DNA of 41,489 nucleotides from Deltaproteobacteria bacterium (GCA_021777225.1 JAJYDQ010000039.1:1-41489); one strand, 5' to 3'. Counted from the first letter of the stretch, positions 26,775-36,800 are shown. Numbers and translations are program-made. Notes: generated from the letters alone by a model not told the origin.

Positions 26775-27968
26775 TTGCCAGAAGGACCAGGAAACAACAC
26801 AAAACTTAAAATCACTATTGCCATCATAGTAGCGACTGTATTGGTCATAGCTGGGGGCGTTTACTATTTTTTGACCATGGGAAATGTATCTACCGACGAC
26901 GCGTATATTGATGGTCACATTTTTTCGGTAACTCCAAGAGTGGCTGGCTACGTGATCTCTGTTGATGTGGACGACAACCAGGAAGTTAAAGAAGGAGACG
27001 CTTTACTTTCACTAGACCCTACCGAATATGAAGTAGCGTTAGCTGAGGCACGTGCAAACCTTGCAGAGTCTGAGTCTACTCTGACATCTCTGGAATTGGG
27101 AGTGCCCCTTGAACTTTCCCAAACAGAGCAAAAAGTCCGGGGGGCTGAATCCGAACTAAACACACTGACCAAGAACCTTGAGACTAAAAATAAGGATGAA
27201 GATGCCGCGACCCAGGATTTGCTTCGCGCTCAGGCCGAGCATGATAAGGCTCTTATTGATTTTAAACGAATGGATGAGTTGCTTAAAGGTCAGGCTATCT
27301 CACAATCCACGATGGACGAGGTGGAAACCAGAGTCCAAACAACTTTAGCTCAGGTGAATGCTGCTCGAGCGAGAGCAGAAGCGATAAGGAAGCAAAAGGC
27401 CGCCCTGCTTTCCGACAAAGACCGATTAGAAGCAAATATTCGCTTGGCCTCCACTGGTGAAGACCAGGCTAAAATTAGATCCAGACAGGTAGAAGCGCAA
27501 CAAGCCCGTGTTGAATTGGCCAAAGCAAGACTTCGCCAGGCTGAACTCAATCTCGGTTATACAAACATTAAATCTCCGACCCATGGTTTTGTAACCAGAA
27601 AAAAGGTTGAGCCAGGTCAGATGGTTTCCCGGGGGCAACCCCTCATGGCGATTGTTCCTTTGAATCCGAAGCTAATCTGGGTAACCGCCAATTTTAAAGA
27701 AACCGAATTGAAGGGCGTTAAACCAGGTCAACCGGTGAGCATTGAAGTGGATACTTATCCAGGAATAAAATTCAAGGGCAAAGTTGATTCGATTATGTCG
27801 GGCACGGGGGCGGCTTTTTCGCTTTTTCCCCCTGAGAACGCGACGGGTAATTATGTAAAAATAGTTCAACGCATACCTGTAAAAATAATGTTCGAAACCA
27901 AGGAACCCAATCCCTTCCCTGCTCTTAGAATCGGAATGAGTGTGATCCCTACGATTTACACTGATTGA
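26775..27968 (+). CDS. emrA: HlyD/EmrA-type membrane fusion protein of a multidrug efflux pump
   Basis: Periplasmic adaptor of an EmrAB-TolC-like exporter. The 397 residues contain one N-terminal membrane helix (about 13-33), then the DDAYIDGH motif and first lipoyl half-domain (VAGYVISVDVDDNQEV), a long coiled-coil hairpin (about 85-250), the second lipoyl half (YTNIKSPTHGFV) and a beta-barrel domain. It starts at TTG 26775; there is no in-frame ATG nearby and no strong ribosome site. The transporter gene follows 10 bases later. Promoter and candidate operator lie just upstream. Confidence 0.92.
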   Translation: MPEGPGNNTKLKITIAIIVATVLVIAGGVYYFLTMGNVSTDDAYIDGHIFSVTPRVAGYVISVDVDDNQEVKEGDALLSLDPTEYEVALAEARANLAESESTLTSLELGVPLELSQTEQKVRGAESELNTLTKNLETKNKDEDAATQDLLRAQAEHDKALIDFKRMDELLKGQAISQSTMDEVETRVQTTLAQVNAARARAEAIRKQKAALLSDKDRLEANIRLASTGEDQAKIRSRQVEAQQARVELAKARLRQAELNLGYTNIKSPTHGFVTRKKVEPGQMVSRGQPLMAIVPLNPKLIWVTANFKETELKGVKPGQPVSIEVDTYPGIKFKGKVDSIMSGTGAAFSLFPPENATGNYVKIVQRIPVKIMFETKEPNPFPALRIGMSVIPTIYTD

Positions 27969-27978
27969 CCAGCTTTAC

Positions 27979-29535
27979 ATGGCGCAATCGCAACAACACA
28001 AGTTATTGATAACGTTAGCGGTAATGATCCCGACTCTTATCGAGATCCTTGACACCAGTGTTGCAAATGTTTCATTAAAACACATTCAGGGGAGCCTGGC
28101 GGCAGGGCAGGAAGAAGTAACCTGGGTATTAACCTCGTACTTGGTCGCCAATGCGATAGTAATCCCCATGAGTGGTTGGCTCGCGCGTGTAATGGGGCGA
28201 AAACGGTATTTACTTCTTTCGCTGGTGGTGTTCACAATCAGTTCCGCTCTCTGTGGCGCAGCCACGAGCCTCAACGAGATAATCCTATTTAGAATTGTTC
28301 AAGGCATGGGCGGTGGGGCATTGCAACCTATGTCTCAAGCCATACTTCTTGAAACATATCCACCCAATCAACGAGGCCTAGCTATGGGGATCTTCGGAAT
28401 GGGGATAGTTGTCGGTCCGATCTTGGGACCTCTCGTTGGTGGTTATTTGACCGACAATTATTCGTGGCGGTGGATTTTTTATATAAATGTACCGTTCTGC
28501 GCCCTAGCTCTTTATATGATAACCAGTTTTGTATTCGACCCACCGTTTCAGGAGCGGCGTGAAAAGGGAGAAAAAGTCGATTACGTTGGACTGATGTTGC
28601 TGGCAATTGGTCTGGGAAGTCTTCAGATCGTCCTGGACAAAGGTGAACTCAAGGATTGGTTCAGCTCTAATCAAATTGTCATTTTGACTGCTGCGGCCAT
28701 CGTCGCTTTGACGGCTCTGGTTATTTGGGAACTTTACTGCGAGCGCCCAATAGTTGATTTAAGGATTTTCAGGGACCGAAGTTTTGCCACTGCTAATATA
28801 GTAATGTTTCTGGCTTTCTTTGCTTTTTTTGGATCTATTGTATTATTGCCGTTGTTTTTACAGACACTTATGGGATACACGGCGTATCTAGCTGGGTGGG
28901 TACTGGGACCGGGTGGCGCTATAGCGTTTATTATGCTCCCGTTCGTGGGAAAGATGACCGAGCGGATAGACGCCAGGATTCTACTTGCGGTGGGCCTGTT
29001 GATAAACGCTTATAGCCTCCATTACATGTCAGGATTTAATCTCCAGATCAATATCGAAACAGCTACGGTTTCAAGATTGATTCAGGGGATAGGTATGCCT
29101 TTCATTTTCGTTCCGTGCTCGTTTCTGGCTATGGCCTACGTGCCTAAAGAGAAGCTAAATAACGCTTCGGCCATTTTCAATCTTCTCAGAAACCTGGGCA
29201 GTTCGTTTGGGGTGGCCTTCGTGTCAACGCTCCTGGATCGCCGGGCCCAGTTTCATCAGGCGAGGTTGATAGAGAATTTCTATCCATCAAGTCCTGGATT
29301 TTCCTATCGACTCGATCAATTGCATCAGGCATTACAGGAAAAGCTTGGATCATTTAGTGACCTCAACTCCTTGGCTCTTGGATATTTTTACAAAGTACTT
29401 AACCAGCAAACTTTGCTGATGGCGTATTGTGATGTGTTTTACGCTCTGGCGGTGATTTTTGTGTTACTGGTCACTATTGTATGGGTGATTCGAAAACCTC
29501 CGGTGGGACGGAAATTCGAAATGCCTTCAGAATGA
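27979..29535 (+). CDS. emrB: DHA2-family (EmrB/QacA) MFS drug transporter, 14 TM
   Basis: Proton-coupled inner-membrane exporter that works with the preceding adaptor. The 518 residues start with LIEILDTSVANVSL (the DHA2 motif with the conserved Asp in TM1), then GWLARVMGRKR (MFS motif A), RIVQGMGGGALQPMSQ and the motif C region GIVVGPILGPLVGG, and 14 predicted membrane helices. Start ATG 27979 is 10 bases after emrA. It ends 17 bases before the convergent MATE gene stop, where only a very short repeat could serve as a terminator. Substrate unknown; a role in exporting the product of the neighbouring synthase locus is possible but unsupported. Confidence 0.93.
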   Translation: MAQSQQHKLLITLAVMIPTLIEILDTSVANVSLKHIQGSLAAGQEEVTWVLTSYLVANAIVIPMSGWLARVMGRKRYLLLSLVVFTISSALCGAATSLNEIILFRIVQGMGGGALQPMSQAILLETYPPNQRGLAMGIFGMGIVVGPILGPLVGGYLTDNYSWRWIFYINVPFCALALYMITSFVFDPPFQERREKGEKVDYVGLMLLAIGLGSLQIVLDKGELKDWFSSNQIVILTAAAIVALTALVIWELYCERPIVDLRIFRDRSFATANIVMFLAFFAFFGSIVLLPLFLQTLMGYTAYLAGWVLGPGGAIAFIMLPFVGKMTERIDARILLAVGLLINAYSLHYMSGFNLQINIETATVSRLIQGIGMPFIFVPCSFLAMAYVPKEKLNNASAIFNLLRNLGSSFGVAFVSTLLDRRAQFHQARLIENFYPSSPGFSYRLDQLHQALQEKLGSFSDLNSLALGYFYKVLNQQTLLMAYCDVFYALAVIFVLLVTIVWVIRKPPVGRKFEMPSE

Positions 29536-29552
29536 AAGGACTTTCACCTAAA

Positions 29553-30956
29553 CTAGTCTAAAACATTGATGGTTTTCCAGTGTCCCGATCTGAATCTAAG
29601 CCAAAAAACCGTTCCAATTACTATTACGTATATCAACATCCAGATCCAGGCGGCAAATATACCCATCCCCAGATACTTGGTCATTATATAGACGGGCGGG
29701 ACAAATAATATCCATGCGATCACTACTTGCGCCCACATTGTAAACTTGGTGTCTCCGGCGCCCTTCAGCGCTCCGTTGAATATTATGAAAACTGTATCAA
29801 ATAGAGTGTATGCTCCTATTATACGAACAAGAATGACGCCTTTATCGATCAATAGTTGGAAATTATTAATTGTATCTTGGTGTGGTTTGAAAAGACGTAA
29901 TAGTAAATCCGGAGCCGCCCAAAAAAACGCAGCGACCAGCGCAGTGTATGACAGGGCGAGAACAAGTGCGCATAACACACGCTTCTGAGCTATATCGGGT
30001 CGTTTTCTACCGATGTATTCGCCAACAATAGCGCTAGTGGCTACTGACATCCCTACCATGGGGAGAAAAGAAAGAGTTTCAACGCTGAGGGCAATGTTTG
30101 TAGCCGCAAGATCTATTTCACCTAGTTTTCCCACGATGAGCACGAAAGCGGTAAATGATCCTACGTCCAGAATAAATTGAGCCCCCGCAGGTAATCCAAA
30201 CTTTAAAAGCGCCATAAAAATCCTGCTATTTAAAGGCGCCTCTCTTCTAGTCCGGTATTTTAACTGGTATTGCGGGCTCAGGAAAATGTAGGCCCAATAA
30301 ATCGTTGGTATGAAGTTCGTCACAGCGGTAGCAATGCCAGCCCCTTTGATACCTAACTCAGGAAAACCAAAATTCCCAAATATGAGAAGGTAATCAAGCA
30401 CAACGTTTCCGATATTTCCAACGAGGTTTCCGATCAAAACATATGAGGTTTGACCTCTACCAGAAAAAAAAGAAGACAACGCGGCGTTAAGGGGAAGTGA
30501 AACTCCACTATACATAAGGATGGTAAAATATTGTTTCTCCAATTCTACGACACATGGCTCGTGGCCGGTATTTCCCAATATCCAGCGGCCTAGAGGAATA
30601 AAAGCCACTATTAACGGTACGGAAAAGGCTGAGAGCCATATTCCTTGCCAGACCGCTTTGGAACAACCTAACCTGTCACCTGCTCCATGACTCTGAGCCA
30701 CGAGAGTATTTGTATATTGAGCTGTTCCCTGAAAAAAACAGCAGATTGTGAAGTATGTGATTCCACCTGGAGTCGCCGCTGCTACATCGTCCATGCTGTG
30801 CCAGGACAGCATTAATCGATCGACAAACAACGCCAATGTTAAAGAAGACGTGGAAAGTATCAGGGGAACAGCAATACGTAGGACTTCGGAGTAACCATCC
30901 AGCACGTTTTCGACAAGGCTGGAGACTGGATTGTTTTGTTCTGACAGAAGACCCAA
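29553..30956 (-). CDS. MATE-family (NorM-like) multidrug efflux protein
   Basis: Cation-coupled exporter of organic cations or other small molecules. The 467-residue protein has twelve predicted membrane helices, the MATE N-lobe start (IAVPLILSTSSLTLALFVDRLML), FSGRGQTSYVL and LDYLLIFGNFGFPELGIKGAGIAT, which is a diagnostic MATE segment. It begins with TTG 30956 and has no clear ribosome site; the first internal ATG is too far in to be the start. It lies 125 bases after ihfA on the same strand and may be read with it or with the synthase operon upstream. Confidence 0.9.
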   Translation of the reverse strand: MGLLSEQNNPVSSLVENVLDGYSEVLRIAVPLILSTSSLTLALFVDRLMLSWHSMDDVAAATPGGITYFTICCFFQGTAQYTNTLVAQSHGAGDRLGCSKAVWQGIWLSAFSVPLIVAFIPLGRWILGNTGHEPCVVELEKQYFTILMYSGVSLPLNAALSSFFSGRGQTSYVLIGNLVGNIGNVVLDYLLIFGNFGFPELGIKGAGIATAVTNFIPTIYWAYIFLSPQYQLKYRTRREAPLNSRIFMALLKFGLPAGAQFILDVGSFTAFVLIVGKLGEIDLAATNIALSVETLSFLPMVGMSVATSAIVGEYIGRKRPDIAQKRVLCALVLALSYTALVAAFFWAAPDLLLRLFKPHQDTINNFQLLIDKGVILVRIIGAYTLFDTVFIIFNGALKGAGDTKFTMWAQVVIAWILFVPPVYIMTKYLGMGIFAAWIWMLIYVIVIGTVFWLRFRSGHWKTINVLD

Positions 30957-31081
30957 AATACAACCATAACTTACAGAAAAAATATTTCCCGAGTACGGGC
31001 CTGTTCATCCCGAAATCAGCTTTTAGGGCATCGGGGGAACAGACTCGTGGGAACTTTTGGAGAATGTATTGGATAGGTTAG

Positions 31082-31369
31082 TTAGGAGGGTATATTCACA
31101 GTCTTTTTAAGAACAGGGGAATATTTCCAGGTGACAACTTTTCGAGCATCCAAAATTAATTCATCTCCGGTTTGCGGATTGCGTCCTCTTCTGGAATTTT
31201 TCTCCTTGACTGTCCATTTCCCGAATCCCGAGATCATGACATCTTCCCCATTGATAAGACAATCTTTAACGATATCCAGAAGTTTTTCCACAATCTCTGT
31301 GGCTTCCCCCTTCATAAAACCGCAATCATCCGCTATCTTCTTTGCGATATCGGCTTTTGTAAGCGTCAT
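31082..31369 (-). CDS. ihfA: Integration host factor alpha subunit (HU/IHF family)
   Basis: Nucleoid protein that bends DNA at specific sites as a heterodimer with IhfB. The 95 residues contain LTKADIAKKI at the start, ISGFGKWTV and the beta-arm RGRNPQTGDEL, which carries the Pro that intercalates into DNA. Similarity is higher to IhfA (TGEDIPITARRVVTF) than to HU. Start ATG 31369 has GGGAGG 6 bases upstream; the frame could be opened at GTG 31375 but that codon touches the ribosome site. It is separated from the radical SAM gene by 144 bases with a hairpin and T run. Confidence 0.93.
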   Translation of the reverse strand: MTLTKADIAKKIADDCGFMKGEATEIVEKLLDIVKDCLINGEDVMISGFGKWTVKEKNSRRGRNPQTGDELILDARKVVTWKYSPVLKKTVNIPS

Positions 31370-31393
31370 ATACACCCTCCCAACCAGTTAAAA

Positions 31394-31419
31394 AAAATGA
31401 CTAATCTAAAATTAGATTA
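31394..31419 (-). terminator. AT-rich hairpin plus T run upstream of ihfA
   Basis: On the minus strand TAATCTA and TAGATTA (31402-31419) form a 7-base stem with a 4-base loop, followed by GTCA and a run of eight T. It lies after the radical SAM stop and before ihfA. It may be a weak terminator of the synthase operon; the stem is AT-only and could instead be part of an ihfA promoter. Confidence 0.35.
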
Positions 31420-31513
31420 AAACAGTTTGATCAGAAAAGGCAAGACTTTTTTTTAAAAAACCATCATGATTAGAAATAGATGGAAATAACTGTCCCAAAT
31501 CCGATCCCCCAGA

Positions 31514-33070
31514 TTAACCGTGCGCAACTGGTAACGGTTCCGCAAATCTTTTTACAAGCCTGCCCGAATAAGATTGGCTGACCAGGGCCTTTCTAATCAG
31601 ACCCGCTGCGTCCGCGGGTTTGAATATAAAACGGATCCCGGTTTTTATTCCAATTACATTCCCGAATCGCATGTACTTCCAATACGGCCCCTTTAATCGA
31701 AGAAGTCTACAGATACCAGCTATAACTCTCGAAAAGGAAAGCATCTTTTCATCAAAACCAAGGTATATCTCCGGACATACTGCGGCAGCATGGAACATTT
31801 GAGAAACAGCTTCATCAAGATCGAGTTCCTCAGACATATACCAGACCTGATCCAATGGATTGGTCAGTCTATTCACAAAACCTTCCTTTATGGCCAGTTT
31901 CCACAAGCCTGTTCGAGGATAGAGACGCACTCCAATAAAGAATTGCGCTACGTGAGTAACGGCCCGACCATCTTTTTTAAGATTATTGAGCACAAAATCC
32001 AGAGATGTCTGAAGCGTCTCATTCGTCTCTCCCGGACCACCTATCATAAAAAACCACCAGACTGCGAATGCGGTTTTATTGAGGGCCTCGGCCGCCTCAA
32101 AGACATCCTTGCTTGTGAACCCCTTCCTGTAATTGGCCAACATAATGTCCGACGCGGATTCAGGAGTGATCATGAGGGATCTGAACCCAGCCTTCCACAT
32201 TAAATCCAGGTACCCTTTATCCAGGCCCTTGGGATGCACCCCCATAGCTGTGAATCGAGCCTTCCATGGCCGTCTTATTATTTCTTCCAGGATTGACACC
32301 GAATGATCAATCGGATCATTAAATACTGAGTCAACAAATTCAAATGTATCAGGGGAGTATTTCTTGAGGGCATCCTCGATTTCGTCCACCACATCTATTG
32401 GATCCCTTAAACGCAAACGAACACCTTCAAGTGATTGATTGTAGGTGCAATACACGCACTGTCGCCTACAACCTCTTTTCGTTTGAATATTGTAGGCGGC
32501 CCCAATCCTCCGATAAGATGATGTGTCAACCCACCTACCGATATCCGGGGCACGGCTAACAAATCCATTCATCACAGGCGGAATCAAATCAAAGACCCCA
32601 TTAACCAAGCGACCCACCCCCGGTATCTTGACCACTTCCTTACCATTCCCTATACATTCCAACAAAGTAGTAAAAGGCCCTTCTCCATCAGAAACTACTA
32701 CATAGTCGGCCTTCAACAATTTAAGCACAGCCTCGGGCGCTAAACTGACGGCGGAACCACCCACGACTATAGGACAGTCAATCAAACGTCTGATTTTTTC
32801 AAACAACTCAAGTGTGTCAGGAATATAAGAAATCGGATGGAGCATGTTAGTATTGTCAATGTTCCTGACGGATACCCCAATTACCTCGGGTTCAAATGAC
32901 CGAATAGCAAGTTCAACCTCGTCGAATACCCTTTTTCTGGAAAAGCACAGGTCTAAAGCCTTAACTGTATGACCGGCGGCTTCTACAGCCGAAGCCACAT
33001 AGCACAAGCCAATAGGGGCCGCAGCGAGCATATCTCCTTTTCTGTTGCTGTTAATTAACAAGACTCTCAT
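31514..33070 (-). CDS. Cobalamin-type (B12-binding-domain) radical SAM protein
   Basis: The 518 residues from ATG 33070 have an N-terminal B12-binding-like domain (about 1-140) and a radical SAM core with the cluster motif C201-x3-C205-x2-C208 (RGCRRQCVYC). GGPGETNET follows in the SAM fold. The ATG overlaps the phosphopantetheinyl transferase stop codon (ATGA), so the two are translationally coupled; the 20 extra residues of the longer frame from 33130 are therefore not used. The classical D-x-H-x-x-G cobalamin motif is not evident in the N-terminal domain, so B12 binding is inferred from the family fold. Class B members are often methyltransferases or ring-forming enzymes acting on lipids, tetrapyrroles or hopanoids. 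Here it is probably a tailoring enzyme for the synthase product. Confidence 0.85.
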   Translation of the reverse strand: MRVLLINSNRKGDMLAAAPIGLCYVASAVEAAGHTVKALDLCFSRKRVFDEVELAIRSFEPEVIGVSVRNIDNTNMLHPISYIPDTLELFEKIRRLIDCPIVVGGSAVSLAPEAVLKLLKADYVVVSDGEGPFTTLLECIGNGKEVVKIPGVGRLVNGVFDLIPPVMNGFVSRAPDIGRWVDTSSYRRIGAAYNIQTKRGCRRQCVYCTYNQSLEGVRLRLRDPIDVVDEIEDALKKYSPDTFEFVDSVFNDPIDHSVSILEEIIRRPWKARFTAMGVHPKGLDKGYLDLMWKAGFRSLMITPESASDIMLANYRKGFTSKDVFEAAEALNKTAFAVWWFFMIGGPGETNETLQTSLDFVLNNLKKDGRAVTHVAQFFIGVRLYPRTGLWKLAIKEGFVNRLTNPLDQVWYMSEELDLDEAVSQMFHAAAVCPEIYLGFDEKMLSFSRVIAGICRLLRLKGPYWKYMRFGNVIGIKTGIRFIFKPADAAGLIRKALVSQSYSGRLVKRFAEPLPVAHG

Positions 33071-33834
33071 TGCGAAAGACCAGCCATTCTTTTTTGGAGC
33101 GATTTGTGGACATGCAGCCAATCCCGACATCCTGAACTCTTTATGACACTTAAAGAGAGAAATCCGGCGCCTTCATGCCGGGTAAAAGTCTGAACAGGAA
33201 GAAAACCCTGGATGCCCAATCTTTCGCTTAGGGCTCGCGAAATGGAAAAGTATGACTGGAAATATTCGTCACACGATCCTGAGGATACCAGGAAAAGATC
33301 TAAAGGATCACAAATATTAAAACCTATACCTAAAGCTTTTGTAAATGATTCTTTCGCTGACCATAGAAAACCAGCGGCGCCCGACAGAGAAAAGTTGTGA
33401 ACAGAAGCCAATGTATCTAGTTCACGGGGCTGAAAAGCTCTTTGAAAAGGATAGGGGGGTAAAAACTCCAGGGGAAAAGCCACATCTATCCCACAAGTCA
33501 AATTTGCATTGGCTATTGCTCCCCATACTTCACCAGAACCGTATGAGAAAGAGATCGAAAAATCTCCCCAGCCCAGAACTTCAAGGGTAGGCTTACCCAA
33601 ATAATCCGATCGAATATTCAATGCGAGATTGCTGGGGATCAAAAAATCTCTTCTGTGGCGGCTGTTGACTCCCATTGCCGCTACGAGACAGCGGGCGAGT
33701 TTGAGCTTGATCTTACGCCGATCTTCAGAACTTAGCCCCAGGGAACCATATGCAATACGGGTGTAGAACACTTTGGAACCTAGCGCCCCAAATTCCCAGG
33801 AGCGAATCGTTTCACATTTTCCTTGAACAATCAT
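33067..33834 (-). CDS. Sfp-type 4'-phosphopantetheinyl transferase
   Basis: Loads the phosphopantetheine arm of CoA onto carrier proteins. The 255-residue protein has the bipartite Sfp-type layout: GKPTLEV near 80-86, SISFSYG (SHSG in typical members), the metal motif at GIDVAF with Asp117, and the second half FLWSAKESFTKALG with Trp158, Lys161 and Glu162. The second metal residue of GIDVE, normally Glu, is Ala119 here, and the His of SHS is Phe96. It begins 4 bases after the synthase stop and overlaps the radical SAM gene, so it is the dedicated partner of the synthase by position. Catalytic competence is likely but not certain because of the Glu-to-Ala change. Confidence 0.8.
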   Translation of the reverse strand: MIVQGKCETIRSWEFGALGSKVFYTRIAYGSLGLSSEDRRKIKLKLARCLVAAMGVNSRHRRDFLIPSNLALNIRSDYLGKPTLEVLGWGDFSISFSYGSGEVWGAIANANLTCGIDVAFPLEFLPPYPFQRAFQPRELDTLASVHNFSLSGAAGFLWSAKESFTKALGIGFNICDPLDLFLVSSGSCDEYFQSYFSISRALSERLGIQGFLPVQTFTRHEGAGFLSLSVIKSSGCRDWLHVHKSLQKRMAGLSQ

Positions 33835-33838
33835 CAGA

Positions 33839-36800
33839 TTAACAGCGTGACCCGAAAATCCATCTCATCATGATCCCTTTCGCATGCATTACGACCGAAC
33901 CATTTTCGTCAAGACCTAAAGCGTCCCAGGTCACTCCCTTGTCATCACCGCCACGTTTCCTGGCTTGAACTGAAAGTTTCTCGCCGTGCCCAATCTTCCG
34001 AAAACAGTTTAACTCGTTGATTCCAAACGGGATAAGAATCTTCTTTTCTTTGTCGTCCCGCATTGCGAGATAAAAGTTTACCAAGTGCATGAAAGCTTCG
34101 AAAAGATACGGCGAAAATTGATATCGAGTCTTTAATGACTTACTGAAGTCCTCCGAATGCTTGTAAATAAACTCTCCTGTTATACACTCGTGTCCAGTAC
34201 CGTCGAGCCGCTCCATGACTCGATATCGTCCTTTAAGATCTGAACGGTCGGAATACCAATTGGTTACCTCCGAATGTTCCATTGGCCTGGTGTCAAGTTC
34301 CTTTTCGAGGACCGGGAAACCATCGAAGGACTTGTCAGGTTTCATCATTTTTCCGCCAAGAACTACCTGCGCCTTGAAATTCGAGTGATTTCTTTCAAGA
34401 ATTTTTCCAGATTCATCCTTCTCAACAAACATCATCGCATCGCATAAAACGATTCCACCCTTACTTGAAATCTTCCTGACCTGTATGTTGCTCTTAACGG
34501 GTTTGTGCGCAGGACACTCAATCATGTCAAGAAATCTGGCTTCTCTAATACCGGTAACGTTAAGGTAAGGGAACAGGACTTTTGCCCCTTCCATAAACGT
34601 CTCCAGCGCCATAATCGCCGAAACTATCGGATGCTTCAGAAACTTGAAGGGTTTGTGATCAGTAACCCACAAATCCTTTTCCTGATCAAATGTCCTATCG
34701 GCCTCGAGAGAACTCTGGTCCATGTTCAAATCCGTAACAACGTCTATCATGGGGAAAAGCGGCTTCGTGTATTGCGCCGGACCCGCGCTGAAGATGCTCT
34801 GGTCATGATTAGGGGCGGTTGTGTCGAGAGGAGCGCCACTCAACGACGGCAGGCTTTTCATAAACAATGTCCATACGTCTGACTTGGGAGCGTTGAACAA
34901 TTCCCGCAAAAACATTCCTGTCAGTTCATCAATAGTAATGTAAGAGGCATTCATACGGCGCATCAATTCCCGAACCTCTGAATTCTCCGCCATTCCTGCC
35001 CCTTCAATCGGAGGCAACATGAGGGCTTTGAAATTGATACGGGGATAAAAAGACTTCATGCTCCTCAACAATCCGGACATTAATCGGTTTCCAGCAGCGT
35101 AATTAACTTGTCCGGGATTACCCTGAACAGCCGCTGCCGACGACAGACCCACAAAAAAACGGAGGGATGCTTTGTCCAAAGCTTCAAAAAGATTCAGAAC
35201 CCCCAGAAATTTAACATTTACAACTGTTGTGAAATCAATTGGGGGCATTCGTTTGATAAAGTTGTCTCTTAGTAGCCCCGCTCCATGGATTACACCTGTT
35301 ATTTTTCCATGCGAACCAACGATTTCACTAATCGCCGAATTTACAGCTTTTGGATCAGTTATGTCCAACTGGTAATAGTGGGCTTCAATTCCTTCTGATC
35401 TTAGTTCCTCCAGTTTCTTTCTGGTCAGGGCTGTTCCGTCATTCTCACTGATCGAATCAACAGGCGTTCTTCCTACAAAAACCAACTTCGGATAAAAGGG
35501 GGCCAAAGAGCGACCCAATTCAGCGGAGATCCCAGAAAGACCTCCAGAAATGAGGATTACGTCATCTTTTCCAAGCTGTAATCCTGACGGTCCATCACCA
35601 ATCATAATTGCCGATGATTTTCCTTGAAGTGTGTAAAGTTCATTGTCCCGACAAATCAGTTGTATTGGCTTCTTGCTTCTATCCATCGCGCTTCTAAGAG
35701 CCATTCGGAGGTCGGTGTTTGGATCAAGAAAAACCGTTCTGAATTGAACTGACCCGAATTCCAGCCCAGCGCTAAGAAACAAGCCTGTGACGGCTTCCAG
35801 GAAAGCGCCTGGCGATTCAGCGCCAGCCTGGAGGCATACGGCCATCTTCTTGGTAGGCTTGTCCATAAATTTTTGAAAGATTTTGAAAAACCCTGTTAAG
35901 AAATCAGACAGGGCCACCGTGTCTGAATACCGTGTTTCGAAGGCCTCGTCTGTTACGAGAACCAGTCCTGCAAGTGATTCCAGATTCCGAATCGATTCAT
36001 TTATCTCCGCCAAGCCCGAGTCGGACGTTAGGTCCACTAGAGATTCTCCGTCCTCTGAACGTTTCGAGTTGTAAAAAAAGTGATCAATGTGGACCCCATA
36101 GTCCCTTCGAAAAATGTCCCCAGCTTGTTTACACAACTCCTCGGAAGAAGATGGACCCACTATGATAATTGAATCCAACGGACTAAGTTCCAAAGGAGCA
36201 AACGAGTCGTTGGAAATCAGAACCTCGTTAAAAGTCAGCCTTTTCAAGGTTTCTTCTTGAGCGATATCCAATCCCGCAACTTTACCGTGATCATTCTGGG
36301 CTGTGTCGTGCCTCTTTGAAGGCGCCTTCCTGGCGAGCACGGAATCGAGACGTTCCGCTAAATCTTTGATTGTTCGGACATCCATAAAGTCTTCCAGATC
36401 AATCTTGATGTTGAAGTGACTTTCCACCGCGTCCATGATCACCGGCAGTCTACTTGACCTTATGGCCAAATCTTCTCTTAGATCCATGTGGGGTTCTATT
36501 TCATCCCGTTCGTACCCGGTTACCTCCATTATGATACTGATTACAGCCTCTGTAGTATCCGTCTCTGCGAACTCTTTGTCCGGGTCTGGAATGATGGGAA
36601 CAGCGGCATCATGAATACCAGACGGTTTGAAAGATTCGGGTTCGTTGTAGGTCATGTCGATGGGCGCCATGTTCGGAACTGATCCGAAGAGGTCGCTTAG
36701 CATGTTGTTCAGCTCAGTCTCGCTAAATTGTGGGTCCTTTTTGTTTCTAATGCGCCTTAAGATCCCGGGCTTGATAAACTTGCCGAATGTTTCGATAACA

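Noticed and set aside
33071-33130. Longer radical SAM start at 33130
   Set aside because: It would overlap the transferase by over 60 bases; the ATG at 33070 fits the domain start and the ATGA overlap.
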